From the NCBI RefSeq assembly GCF_013618635.1, contig NZ_JABLSJ010000015.1, positions 25,100 through 89,099 on the forward strand: 64,000 nucleotides of DNA. The letters run 5' to 3'. Position 1 is the first letter of the stretch. Each line of letters begins with the position of its first letter. The notes beneath the pieces were generated by a model. That model had not been told where the DNA came from and made no database searches. It saw only the letters and a list, made by a program, of their open reading frames with translations. Below are positions 24,187-32,242 of this stretch, piece after piece. The DNA comes from Thalassobacillus sp. CUG 92003 (lineage in GTDB: Bacteria > Bacillota > Bacilli > Bacillales > Halobacillaceae). The position numbers and the translations under genes are program-made.

Positions 24187-24214
24187 TCAAGTATTTTTTT
24201 GGAGGACGGTTGTT

Positions 24215-24985
24215 GTGGAGTATTTTTTAACAGGTGAAGTATCGAGAAAGCTGAATTTGTCATTACGTACCCTGCGTTACTATGATCAAATCGAGCTTGT
24301 GGAACCAGCATGGAAATCAAAGAACGGAACGCGCTATTACACCACCGAGCAATTGTTGCAGTTACAAAAAGTATTAATATTAAGATCAGCTTCTTTATCT
24401 CTAGAAGATATTAAAAAAATCTTGAACCGAGTTACGATGGAAAAAACGTTAACTGTCCATAAAGAACAGCTAGAACATAACATGAGTGAGTTGCAGCAGT
24501 CACTCGACTATACCCATACATTATTAAACACACTGAAACTCGAAGGTGACATTCACTGGAATCAGTTACTCCCCCTTCTATCGGAAGAAACCCAATCGCT
24601 GAAACAGCAAAAAAAGCAGGCGGTAATGGAACGTTTATTTAATGGTGAAGAACGAACAATATTAGAGGAAAGGCTCCCTAAAATGGAAATGTCTCCTAGT
24701 GAAGTGGGGAAATGGATTAACGTGATTAAGCGTATCGAGTTGTGCTTAACTGAAGGCAAGGCCCCTGAATCCCCTGAAGGCCAATTGATAGCCGAAGATA
24801 CGCAGATCTTGTCCGATGAAACATTTAATGGAGACGCAGTTTTAGCAGAGAAGTTCTGGGAAGCACGTAAATCCGAAGAGAAGTCTGCAGAATTAAATTT
24901 GTACCCGATTGATAATGATGTTGTGGCATTCATGGAAGCAGCCATTCTCCAAATGGAGAAAGAGAGGGATGGAAATGAAAGATAA
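24215..24985 (+). CDS. MerR-family transcriptional regulator
   Basis: 256 residues from a GTG start with GGAGG upstream. The winged-helix MerR DNA-binding domain is at about 1-70 (FLTGEVSRKLNLSLRTLRYYD, ending near LSLEDIKKIL). A coiled-coil dimerisation helix follows, and the C-terminal effector region is about 130 residues long. The C-terminal part resembles the TipAS/antibiotic-recognition class only loosely, so the ligand is unknown. The downstream DUF1648 gene overlaps it. The adjacent palindrome suggests control of itself and the CPBP gene. Confidence 0.9.
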   Translation: MEYFLTGEVSRKLNLSLRTLRYYDQIELVEPAWKSKNGTRYYTTEQLLQLQKVLILRSASLSLEDIKKILNRVTMEKTLTVHKEQLEHNMSELQQSLDYTHTLLNTLKLEGDIHWNQLLPLLSEETQSLKQQKKQAVMERLFNGEERTILEERLPKMEMSPSEVGKWINVIKRIELCLTEGKAPESPEGQLIAEDTQILSDETFNGDAVLAEKFWEARKSEEKSAELNLYPIDNDVVAFMEAAILQMEKERDGNER

Positions 24986-25436
24986 GAAGTTTAAATTGCT
25001 TCTTATACTGATCTCATTTTCGATTTTTTGTTATCATATTTTTAATCTATTTCACCTTTGGTCAGATATTCCCAGTCAAATTACTATTCATTTTACTGAT
25101 GGAGAACCTGGTTCAAAATTTTTCCTATTTGTAATGCCCATAATAAGCGTGTTCATATGGTTTCTTGTTGGTCTATTTGTGCGTAATCCCGAGAAATTGA
25201 ACTATGTTAATTTGACCGAAGAAAACAAAGACATACAATATTCAAGAACTCAAAGCGTCATGATACTGATTCAAAACGTTAGCTTTATGACTTTCATATT
25301 CGCTAACGAAGCATTATTGGATAATGCTGTTGGCATGGAATCATCCCTGCCTATTGCCATTTCTATCGTTTGTTTAGTTATCTGCTTTATCGCCCCCTTG
25401 TATTTATTAGTTTGGGCGGCAACGTTGAAATATTAG
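24975..25436 (+). CDS. DUF1648 membrane protein
   Basis: 153 residues from ATG 24975, six bases after GAGGG; ATG 24969 is possible. There are four predicted membrane segments. The segment LWSDIPSQITIHFTDGEPG is the DUF1648 pattern found in SdpI-like immunity and permease-associated proteins. It overlaps the end of the MerR gene, so it is probably cotranscribed and regulated by it. The full SdpI domain is not evident. Function unknown. Confidence 0.75.
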   Translation: MKDKKFKLLLILISFSIFCYHIFNLFHLWSDIPSQITIHFTDGEPGSKFFLFVMPIISVFIWFLVGLFVRNPEKLNYVNLTEENKDIQYSRTQSVMILIQNVSFMTFIFANEALLDNAVGMESSLPIAISIVCLVICFIAPLYLLVWAATLKY

Positions 25437-25474
25437 ATAGGAACTTATTAGCAGAACAATCGCTCTGAGGGCGT

Positions 25475-25741
25475 TTAAAATACGAATACTACGAAGGTGA
25501 CAAGCACGGCTAAATTGACAGGGAACAAACATAAGTAGATATAAGGCCGCTGTTTCTTTGCTTTTTCGTTCGATCTACTGCCCCAATGCTCTATCGAATA
25601 ATTCGTAATTGCTATGATGGCAATGAGAACAAGGAAATAGACGATATCCTGTTTAATATCATCCAAGATTGCCGGAGATAGAATAAGTAACGTTAACATT
25701 TGCAAATTTGAAAATATGTAGGCTAGAAAAAACGATCTCAC
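25475..25741 (-). CDS. small membrane protein, unknown
   Basis: 88 residues with three hydrophobic segments (about 5-25, 32-48 and 68-88) separated by a charged loop SRSNEKAKKQRP. No family is recognised. It lies convergent with the DUF1648 gene and is transcribed toward it. No strong ribosome site was verified, so the coding assignment is moderate. Confidence 0.5.
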   Translation of the reverse strand: MRSFFLAYIFSNLQMLTLLILSPAILDDIKQDIVYFLVLIAIIAITNYSIEHWGSRSNEKAKKQRPYIYLCLFPVNLAVLVTFVVFVF

Positions 25742-25785
25742 AGCCTGTCCCCCCTATCGCGTCCATAAGATATCGAAATGTATAA

Positions 25786-25824
25786 CAAAAGCCGGAAAGC
25801 TGTGATGAGGCTTTCCGGCTTTTT
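25786..25824. terminator. bidirectional terminator beside dck
   Basis: Stem AAAAGCCGGAAAGC/GCTTTCCGGCTTTT with a 9-nt loop, flanked by A and T runs on both sides. It ends the dgk-dck operon leftward. Confidence 0.88.
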
Positions 25825-25825
25825 A

Positions 25826-26509
25826 TTAGGTCATAAGATGACTGGAGCGCCATTTGCGCGAATGATGAATCAAGTTGCCGATTTTTTCAAGGATCGGCTC
25901 TATACTTTCTCCCCGTTGCAGCAGATCGTAATCCGCAATATCCAGGCGCAGGACCGGGCAAGCATTAAAGCTTTCAATCCAGTTCTCATAGCGCTTGAAC
26001 ATCTCTTCCCAATACTCGATTGGCGTCTGCTGCTCCATCGGACGGCCGCGGTCTTTAATCCGATTTAAAATATGATCAAACGACCCTTCCAAATAGATAA
26101 GCAAATCAGGATGAGGGAAATAGGGTGTCATCACCATGGCGTCAAATAAGCTCTTATAGGTGTCATAATCCGTTTCAGACATGGTCCCCTTCTCATAATG
26201 CATGCGGGCGAAAATCCCTGTATCTTCATAGATGGAACGGTCCTGAATGAAGCCGCCCCCATATTCGAAAATTTTCTTCTGCTCTTTAAATCGCTCAGCG
26301 AGAAAATAAATTTGCAGGTGAAAGCTCCAACGCTCAAAATCATGGTAAAACTTATCTAAATAGGGGTTCGTTTCGACTTTTTCAAGCGACGTCCGGAAAT
26401 TCAACGCTTTGGATAGGGCGTTCGTCATCGTTGATTTGCCCACCCCTACTGTACCGGCGATTGTGATGACACTGTCATGAGGAATACCGTATTGTTCTCT
26501 CGTGTTCAT
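25826..26509 (-). CDS. dck: deoxyadenosine/deoxycytidine kinase
   Basis: 227 residues. P-loop GTVGVGKST at 19-27, the DRS motif in FIQDRSIYEDTGIFA, and the family segment RWSFHLQIYFLAERFK. It phosphorylates dAdo and dCyd in the salvage pathway, as does B. subtilis Dck (YaaF). Its start overlaps the dgk stop by 4 bp, so the two kinases are translationally coupled. In this genome the pair is read opposite to serS. Confidence 0.95.
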   Translation of the reverse strand: MNTREQYGIPHDSVITIAGTVGVGKSTMTNALSKALNFRTSLEKVETNPYLDKFYHDFERWSFHLQIYFLAERFKEQKKIFEYGGGFIQDRSIYEDTGIFARMHYEKGTMSETDYDTYKSLFDAMVMTPYFPHPDLLIYLEGSFDHILNRIKDRGRPMEQQTPIEYWEEMFKRYENWIESFNACPVLRLDIADYDLLQRGESIEPILEKIGNLIHHSRKWRSSHLMT

Positions 26510-27147
26510 TTATAAACTTCTCCTTTGCTTAAATGCTGCTCGACTTGGGAGATGATCGCCTGCAGATGATCCTGGTGTTTAACGAAATCGGTATCATCTC
26601 CATTGATCCGAATCACCGGTATGTCAGGATGTGACGCTTCAAAATGATTCATGAAGTCCTCATAATCCTGCGACAGCTGCTGTAAGTATGATGCTTGTAT
26701 ATTAGCCTCTACATCGCGATCCCGCATACGAATCCTATCCATTAAGGTATCCAAACTGGCATGTAAATAAATCATCATATTCGGCCGCGGCATATCATGC
26801 GTTAAAATATCAAAAATCTGCGAGTACTTTTCAAACTGTTTCTCTTGCAGGGTGCGGCGAGCAAAGATCATGTTTTTGGAAATATGGTAATCCGCAATCA
26901 CGGGCTTCCCCATCTGTAAGTATTTTTGTTCAATATCCTCCAGCTGTTTGAACCGATTGCAAAGGAAAAACATTTCAGTTTGGAAACTCCACTCTTCAAT
27001 ATTTTCATAAAACTTGCCTAAAAACGGATTCTCCTCAACGATTTCCTGTAGTAAGTGAAAATCAAAGTGGGAGGCGAGCTTTTTAGACAGAGACGTTTTC
27101 CCCACACCAATGGGCCCTTCAACCGCTATGAAAGGTAATTGTCCCAT
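26506..27147 (-). CDS. dgk: deoxyguanosine kinase
   Basis: 213 residues. P-loop GPIGVGKTS at 11-19 and the segments EEWSFQTEMFFLCNRFKQL and VIADYHISKNMIFA match B. subtilis Dgk (YaaG). It phosphorylates deoxyguanosine. It is the first gene of the dgk-dck operon, and a purine-rich ribosome site (AAGGAGGAGAAGG) precedes the ATG. Confidence 0.95.
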   Translation of the reverse strand: MGQLPFIAVEGPIGVGKTSLSKKLASHFDFHLLQEIVEENPFLGKFYENIEEWSFQTEMFFLCNRFKQLEDIEQKYLQMGKPVIADYHISKNMIFARRTLQEKQFEKYSQIFDILTHDMPRPNMMIYLHASLDTLMDRIRMRDRDVEANIQASYLQQLSQDYEDFMNHFEASHPDIPVIRINGDDTDFVKHQDHLQAIISQVEQHLSKGEVYK

Positions 27148-27324
27148 CCCTTCTCCTCCTTCAATATGTTAACGAAAGACATCATTCGATACGTTTAGAC
27201 AGACAGATAATATTTTATCATATTACCTATAAGGAAGTAATGATCCTATGTAAATTTCCAAAATTGATCGCTTTTCAATAGGGTCGGTTTTTTGTATAAT
27301 AAAATACGCACGATTTTTAAATAG

Positions 27325-27397
27325 GCCCCCGTAGCTCAGGGGATAGAGCATCGGTTTCCTAAACCGTGTGTCGCAGGTTCGAATCCTGCCGGGGGCG
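27325..27397 (+). tRNA. tRNA-Arg(CCU)
   Basis: 73 nt without encoded CCA. Acceptor GCCCCCG pairs with CGGGGGC. The D arm is GCTC/GAGC and the T arm GCAGG-TTCGAAT-CCTGC. Anticodon loop TTCCTAA gives anticodon CCT, reading AGG. The first pair of the anticodon stem is a T-T mismatch (positions 27 and 43), otherwise canonical. Confidence 0.95.
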
Positions 27398-27509
27398 CTC
27401 TTAATATGTAACCTTTCTTTTCTTATTTTTATTGTAAAATCGATTGAATTCGACATCGTTTGCTATACACTAAAAGAGTAGTCAGGACTTCCCTTAACAT
27501 ATGACTACC

Positions 27510-27540
27510 ACCCCGCCTGCACGTGGCGGGGTTTTATTTT
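27510..27540 (+). terminator. terminator downstream of tRNA-Arg
   Basis: Perfect stem ACCCCGCC/GGCGGGGT with a 7-nt loop, followed by TTTATTTT. Confidence 0.88.
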
Positions 27541-27641
27541 AATCCATGAAATCTTCATTGCTGAATGCGATGAAGATTTTTTATATGGAACGATTACTTT
27601 ATTTTTCCTGTATACATTTAGGCTGTTATTTCATATAATAA

Positions 27642-27653
27642 GAACAAACGTTC
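27642..27653. promoter_or_regulatory. LexA (DinR) SOS box of the Y-polymerase operon
   Basis: GAACAAACGTTC matches the Gram-positive LexA core GAAC-N4-GTTC exactly and is followed by G. It lies just downstream of a likely -10 TATAAT (27634-27639) and 20 bp before the start codon. Confidence 0.9.
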
Positions 27654-27672
27654 GTGTTGTGAGGTGAGAACA

Positions 27673-28929
27673 TTGGATTATTCAGGGTATCCGAGGCATG
27701 ATGTGCTGTGCATTGATATGCGTTCCTTTTATGCCAGCGTGGAGTGTGTGAAAAGAGGGCTTGACCCACGGGAAGCTCTGCTTGCCGTTGTGGGTGACAC
27801 CGAACGAAAAGGGAGTATCGTGTTGGCTGCGTCGCCTGCCTTGAAGAAAAAGCATGGCATCAGTAATGTCAGCCGCTATTTCGAGCTGCCGCGTGATCCG
27901 AACATTGTGATTGCACCGGCTCATATGGGGGATTATCTCGAGGTTTCCGTTGAGATTACGAAAATGATCAAGAATCTTGTGCCTAAGGAAGCGATTCATG
28001 TCTATTCCGTGGATGAGTTATGGGTCACCATTGATGGTTTGGAAAAGCTATATGGAAAACCGTATGAAATTGCGCGGCTGATTCAATTTGAAATTAGCGA
28101 TCAATTCGGCATTGAGTCCGTGATCGGGATTGGGGATAATAAGTTTCTGGCAAAAGTCGTGATGGATATTCATGCGAAAAAGGCGGCAGATGGCATTGCG
28201 GAATGCCGGTATGAGGATGTGGAGGAAAAGTTGTGGCCGTGTGAGATTCAGCATATTTGGGGCATTGGCTCACGCATGACGCGCAATTTGAACCGGATGG
28301 GCATTTTAAATCTGGGGCAGTTGGCCCGTCATCCTTTGAAGTATCTCAAAAAGCACTATGGTGTCATGGGAGAACAGCTGTATTGGCACGCATGGGGCGT
28401 TGATTTAAGTCCGGTTTACGGGCAGTTTGTCAAGACAGAGCAGAAGTCCTACGGCCACGGGGTGACGTTATTGCGAGATTATGAACGAGACGAAATTTTC
28501 GCGTGTCTGCTGGATTTATGTGAGGAAGCCTGTAAGCGGGCAAGGCATGATGACCAAGAGGGGCGGACTGTACACCTGGGAATCGGGTACTCCAGCGAAA
28601 CAGGCGGCGGCTTCAGCCGGTCGATGTCTGTGCAATCTCCGACGAATATTACGATGGATGTTTACCACATGTGCCTGCAATTATTTCAACGCTTCTATGA
28701 CGGGGAAAGTAAAATCAGACGGGCTTCTGTGGCTCTGACAAATTTAGAGGATGAAATGGCTGTGCAATTAAACTTGTTTGATGACCAGCCGAAGAAAAAA
28801 GATTTAGCTGAGGCTATGGATCAGATCAGAGATAAATACGGGGCCACAGCGGTGCTCAGAGCCAGCAGTTACACTAGTGGAGGCATCACGCTAGAGCGCA
28901 GCAAGAAGATTGGCGGCCACTATGCTTAA
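27673..28929 (+). CDS. Y-family DNA polymerase, UvrX/YqjW type
   Basis: 418 residues from a TTG at 27673 after AGGTGA. Catalytic acidic residues are Asp15 (CIDMRSFYASVE) and Asp114-Glu115 (YSVDELW). The helix-hairpin-helix region IWGIGSRMTRNLNRMGI and the little-finger domain follow. This is the UmuC-like type of translesion polymerase carried by SPbeta (uvrX) and by yqjW in B. subtilis. The LexA box puts it under SOS control. Two small genes follow with 24-bp and near-zero spacing, forming an operon. Confidence 0.93.
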   Translation: MDYSGYPRHDVLCIDMRSFYASVECVKRGLDPREALLAVVGDTERKGSIVLAASPALKKKHGISNVSRYFELPRDPNIVIAPAHMGDYLEVSVEITKMIKNLVPKEAIHVYSVDELWVTIDGLEKLYGKPYEIARLIQFEISDQFGIESVIGIGDNKFLAKVVMDIHAKKAADGIAECRYEDVEEKLWPCEIQHIWGIGSRMTRNLNRMGILNLGQLARHPLKYLKKHYGVMGEQLYWHAWGVDLSPVYGQFVKTEQKSYGHGVTLLRDYERDEIFACLLDLCEEACKRARHDDQEGRTVHLGIGYSSETGGGFSRSMSVQSPTNITMDVYHMCLQLFQRFYDGESKIRRASVALTNLEDEMAVQLNLFDDQPKKKDLAEAMDQIRDKYGATAVLRASSYTSGGITLERSKKIGGHYA

Positions 28930-28953
28930 AGAATGTAAGGTGAGGTGCAGACT

Positions 28954-29175
28954 ATGAATGGCGTGCTTTCTCGTGCTTTGCGAGCTAAACAGAAGCTTGA
29001 CCTGATTTATGTGGACAGTGACGGGCAAGTTTCCCAACGGGTCATCCGGGTGCTTGAGCTCAGAGAGGATGAGATCCTTGCTTATTGCTACACGCGAAGA
29101 AGGGTCAGAACGTTCAAAAAAGCTAATGTCCTATCCCTCTACCCATACCAAAGACGTAAGAGAATGGAGGCTTAA
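28954..29175 (+). CDS. small WYL-like protein in the SOS operon
   Basis: 73 residues from ATG 28954 after AGGTGAGGTG. The pattern LIYVDSDGQVSQRVIRVLEL, then ILAYCYTRRRVRTFKKANVLSL resembles the ligand-binding half of a WYL domain without a DNA-binding partner. Its stop overlaps the next start region by one base. Its association with a Y-family polymerase and YolD suggests a role in the damage response; that is inference. Confidence 0.75.
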   Translation: MNGVLSRALRAKQKLDLIYVDSDGQVSQRVIRVLELREDEILAYCYTRRRVRTFKKANVLSLYPYQRRKRMEA

Positions 29176-29177
29176 TG

Positions 29178-29516
29178 ATGGCTGATAGCAATGATCGCGG
29201 CTCGATCAAATGGACATCGTTGATGCTGCCGGAACATGTCGAGATGATTAAAGCGGCGTGGGAAGAAGATGAACATGTCGAGAAAGGCACGTTAGATGAG
29301 CAGCAAATTGAAGCGATCAACTTTACGTTAGAGCAAGCGGTCGAGGAGCAGCTGGTCGTTGAGATCAAATACTATAACGGCAGCGGATACAGCTATGTAC
29401 AGGGAAAAGTGAAAGCCGTCGAGTCCAGATCTCGAGACGTTCATTGTATCCAGGAGAAGACCCAGCAAGCGATGACGATCAAGCTAGACGACATCCTTGA
29501 TATGACGGTATTATGA
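29178..29516 (+). CDS. YolD-like family protein
   Basis: 112 residues from ATG 29178, seven bases after GGAGG (ATG 29175 is an alternative). The YolD-like pattern is seen in KWTSLMLPEHVEMIK and the C-terminal IKLDDILDM. YolD proteins accompany UvrX/YqjW polymerases in Bacillus and have been proposed as functional partners. It is the third gene of the LexA-controlled operon. Confidence 0.9.
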   Translation: MADSNDRGSIKWTSLMLPEHVEMIKAAWEEDEHVEKGTLDEQQIEAINFTLEQAVEEQLVVEIKYYNGSGYSYVQGKVKAVESRSRDVHCIQEKTQQAMTIKLDDILDMTVL

Positions 29517-29610
29517 GAAAAAGACGAGACATCCTGCTAAGGACTCCTTTACATTTAGCTGGTAATCGCTTAATCTAACAGTATTTAGCAGAATGTGGAG
29601 GCCGTGTGTA

Positions 29611-30978
29611 ATGAAGGCATTAAATCGCTTCAACAAAACGAATATATTGAATTATTTATCAACCGTTCAATTAATCGTCATCTTCTATGTTTCCGCCGTT
29701 CTTATATCAACTGGGCTCGTGAGTCTTCCGTTTCTTCATCGTCCGGGCGTTGATTTAAGTTTTATCGACGGATTATTCACCGCGGTCAGTGCGGTGAGCG
29801 TCACCGGTCTAACCGTAGTTTCCACAGCGGATACCTTCAATACGGGAGGGTATTTCGTTTTAATTTTCATCCTTCAGTTCGGCGGTATCGGAATCATGAC
29901 TCTGGGCACATTCATTTGGATGGTACTCGGACAAAAAATCGGACTGAGGCGGAGAGATTTGATCAAAACCGACCAAAATCGTGCCACATTTGCGGGCTTA
30001 GTTAAACTGGTCAAGCAAATATTGATCATTATTGTCATCACGGAACTGATCGGGGCAGTGATTCTGGGCACCTATTTTATCTCGTATTTCCCCACTGTTC
30101 CCGAAGCCTTCATGCAAGGGTTGTTTGCTTCTGTCAGTGCAACGACGAATGCGGGCTTTGACATAACGGGCACGTCGCTTATCCCCTTTGCGGATGACTA
30201 TTTTGTGCAAGTGGTTAACATCATATTGCTCATTTTCGGTTCAATCGGTTTCCCAGTCTTGATTGAAGTGAAGGATTTCTTGTTGAATAAAAAAGGCCCG
30301 ATGTCACGTTTTTCCTTGTTTGCCAAATTAACGACGACCACCTATTTCACATTGATGCTGCTCGGCGCTCTCTTTATCTTTATATTTGATCGTACGCATT
30401 TCTTTAAAGATAAAGCCTGGCATGAATCCTTTTTCTATGCGTTGTTCCAATCGGTCACCACCCGAAACGGCGGACTCGCCACGATGGACGTCAGTGAATT
30501 TACAATCCCGACCCTGATCGTTATTTGCGTTCTCATGTTCATAGGGGCATCTCCCAGCAGTGTCGGAGGCGGCATACGTACGACGACCTTCGCGATCGCT
30601 GTGCTGAGCATCCTTACCTATGCCCGGGGAAAAACCAATATCCGCATATTCAATCGCGAAATTCATCAGGAGGATATTTTCCGCTCGTTCATCGTTATTC
30701 ACAGCGCGTTTATGATTTGTGCACTTGGTGTTATTTTACTTAATTATTTTGAACCCCAGTTCAGTTTGATGGAAATATTATTTGAAGTCTCCTCAGCATT
30801 TGGGACGACAGGTTTGTCGATGGGCATTACGTCAGATCTTCACACTGTCGGGAAATTGGTTATCATATGCTTGATGTTTATCGGCCGAATCGGTATCTTC
30901 TCGTTCCTTTTCTTAGTTCGAGGTCAAGTTATTAAAGATCGATATCATTATCCTAAGGAGAACGTCACCATTGGCTAA
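29611..30978 (+). CDS. ktrB: K+ uptake channel subunit KtrB (TrkH family)
   Basis: 455 residues from ATG 29611 after TGGAGG. The four selectivity-filter repeats are visible: VSVTGLTVV, SATTNAGFD, SVTTRNGGLA and SAFGTTGLS. A glycine-rich gate segment SVGGGIRTTT follows. It forms the K+-conducting dimer regulated by a cytosolic KtrA ring. No ktrA is adjacent, so it is an orphan ktrB that would need a remote partner (as KtrCD does). It sits between two YolD genes but has no LexA box of its own. Confidence 0.93.
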   Translation: MKALNRFNKTNILNYLSTVQLIVIFYVSAVLISTGLVSLPFLHRPGVDLSFIDGLFTAVSAVSVTGLTVVSTADTFNTGGYFVLIFILQFGGIGIMTLGTFIWMVLGQKIGLRRRDLIKTDQNRATFAGLVKLVKQILIIIVITELIGAVILGTYFISYFPTVPEAFMQGLFASVSATTNAGFDITGTSLIPFADDYFVQVVNIILLIFGSIGFPVLIEVKDFLLNKKGPMSRFSLFAKLTTTTYFTLMLLGALFIFIFDRTHFFKDKAWHESFFYALFQSVTTRNGGLATMDVSEFTIPTLIVICVLMFIGASPSSVGGGIRTTTFAIAVLSILTYARGKTNIRIFNREIHQEDIFRSFIVIHSAFMICALGVILLNYFEPQFSLMEILFEVSSAFGTTGLSMGITSDLHTVGKLVIICLMFIGRIGIFSFLFLVRGQVIKDRYHYPKENVTIG

Positions 30979-31057
30979 GTGGTCATTCATGGCCAATAAC
31001 AAACGAAAGTAGACAGTGGTTCTCACGTTTTCGTGTTTACCTTTTAGGTTATACCAA

Positions 31058-31069
31058 GAACAAATGTTC
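31058..31069. promoter_or_regulatory. second LexA (DinR) SOS box
   Basis: GAACAAATGTTC followed by G, a perfect core GAAC-N4-GTTC, 25 bp before the start of the second YolD gene. The context AAGAACAAA-GTTCG repeats that of the 27642 box. Confidence 0.88.
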
Positions 31070-31093
31070 GCATTTTACAGGAGGGATGGGGAA

Positions 31094-31432
31094 ATGGCAA
31101 AACGAAATCGAGAGCAGACGAAGCAGTGGACGACCATGATGCTGCCGGAACAGGTGGCAAGGCTGAAACAAACATGGCAGGGTGATGCACGTGTAGAGAA
31201 AGGTTTGATTGACGAGCGCAAAGCTGTCGAGATTGATTTCTTGCTGCAACGAGCAGTCAATGACAATCTTCCTGTGGCGGTTGAATACGTGAATAGCATA
31301 AATAAGGACGTTCTGGAGCTGAAAATCGATAGGATGAACAGGGTGGAACGAAAAATTTATGCAAAAGATTGGCACACCAAGAAACCTGTAACACTTAACC
31401 TTGACGATGTTACAAATCTCCATATCGTATAG
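31094..31432 (+). CDS. second YolD-like family protein
   Basis: 112 residues from ATG 31094 after GGAGGGATGGGG. The pattern QWTTMMLPEQVARLKQTW and the terminal LNLDDVTNLHIV parallel the YolD protein at 29178, with about the same length, so they are likely paralogues. A LexA box precedes it. No polymerase gene is attached; it stands alone between ktrB and a hydrolase gene. Confidence 0.88.
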   Translation: MAKRNREQTKQWTTMMLPEQVARLKQTWQGDARVEKGLIDERKAVEIDFLLQRAVNDNLPVAVEYVNSINKDVLELKIDRMNRVERKIYAKDWHTKKPVTLNLDDVTNLHIV

Positions 31433-31513
31433 ATGGCGTTATTTCCTGAGAAATAATCAGTCTGGAACGAGATGTTTTGTACCAAAACCCGAGAAACGAG
31501 AGGGGAAGGGCCT

Positions 31514-32065
31514 TTGAAGAAGCAGGTATTATGTATTCATAGTGCTGGACCGCAAGAAGGAAATCAGGGAAGCAGTCACTTAATTGCCTATTTGCAACAA
31601 TTGCTAGGGACGGAGTATTCCATATTAACTCCTGCTATGCCGGATCCCGAAAATCCAAATTATGCCCGGTGGAAAAGCAAGCTGGCAAGCGAGTTAGCGG
31701 CCTTAAATGGAGAGGTCATTTTGATTGGCCATTCTTTAGGTGGCTCCGTATTGCTGAAATTCTTGTCTGAAGAAGCTTGCGATCTTGTTATCAAAGGGTT
31801 GTTTTTACTTGGGTCACCCTACTGGGGGGTGGACCAAGACTGGGTGGCTGAAGAATTTGAACTTCCCAGCGACTTCACCTCAACCCTTCCCTTGATCCGA
31901 CACCTGTTTCTGTATCATAGTCGGGACGATGATGTTGTACCGTTAACTCATATGGAACAGTATGTGCGTAAATTGCCTCACGCGAAAACACGTGTGTTCA
32001 AGCATCAGGGTCACTTATTTGAGAACGGTGTGGCTGAACTGATATCCGACATTCAATCTTTATGA
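31514..32065 (+). CDS. RBBP9/YdeN-type alpha/beta hydrolase
   Basis: 183 residues from a TTG at 31514 after GAGGGGAAGGG; an upstream ATG at 31472 is less likely. The nucleophile elbow is GHSLGG. The acid region is HSRDDDVVP and the histidine lies in HQGHLFENG. RBBP9-like serine hydrolases are small soluble esterases of uncertain substrate. It ends before a terminator and is convergent with the HD-GYP gene. Confidence 0.88.
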   Translation: MKKQVLCIHSAGPQEGNQGSSHLIAYLQQLLGTEYSILTPAMPDPENPNYARWKSKLASELAALNGEVILIGHSLGGSVLLKFLSEEACDLVIKGLFLLGSPYWGVDQDWVAEEFELPSDFTSTLPLIRHLFLYHSRDDDVVPLTHMEQYVRKLPHAKTRVFKHQGHLFENGVAELISDIQSL

Positions 32066-32112
32066 AAAAAGGTAAATATTAACATATCCTCAACATAAAA
32101 CGAACTACACAA

Positions 32113-32160
32113 AAATGCCGAAACGATTTCACTGAAATTGTTTCGGCACGTTTGTGTTTC
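32113..32160 (+). terminator. terminator-like hairpin after the hydrolase
   Basis: TGCCGAAACGATTTC pairs with GAAATTGTTTCGGCA around ACT. The tail CGTTTGTGTTT is only moderately T-rich. It is related in sequence to the dnaN terminator. Confidence 0.7.
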
Positions 32161-32242
32161 AAAAGGGGTGTTCCATGACAACTCCGTCAAAACGCGCTTC
32201 TTTCCACGGGCACGGTCTCAGCGTGTTAGTTATTGGAGGGAG

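Noticed and set aside
23429..25436. Bacteriocin-immunity or abortive infection locus based on CPBP and DUF1648 proteins
   Set aside because: No toxin, peptide precursor or modification gene is nearby; the families are too broad for this claim.
27223..27456. Reverse-strand ORF over tRNA-Arg
   Set aside because: It is antisense to a canonical tRNA gene; the segment reading APGRIRTCDTRFRKPMLYPL is a common mis-translation of tRNA genes.
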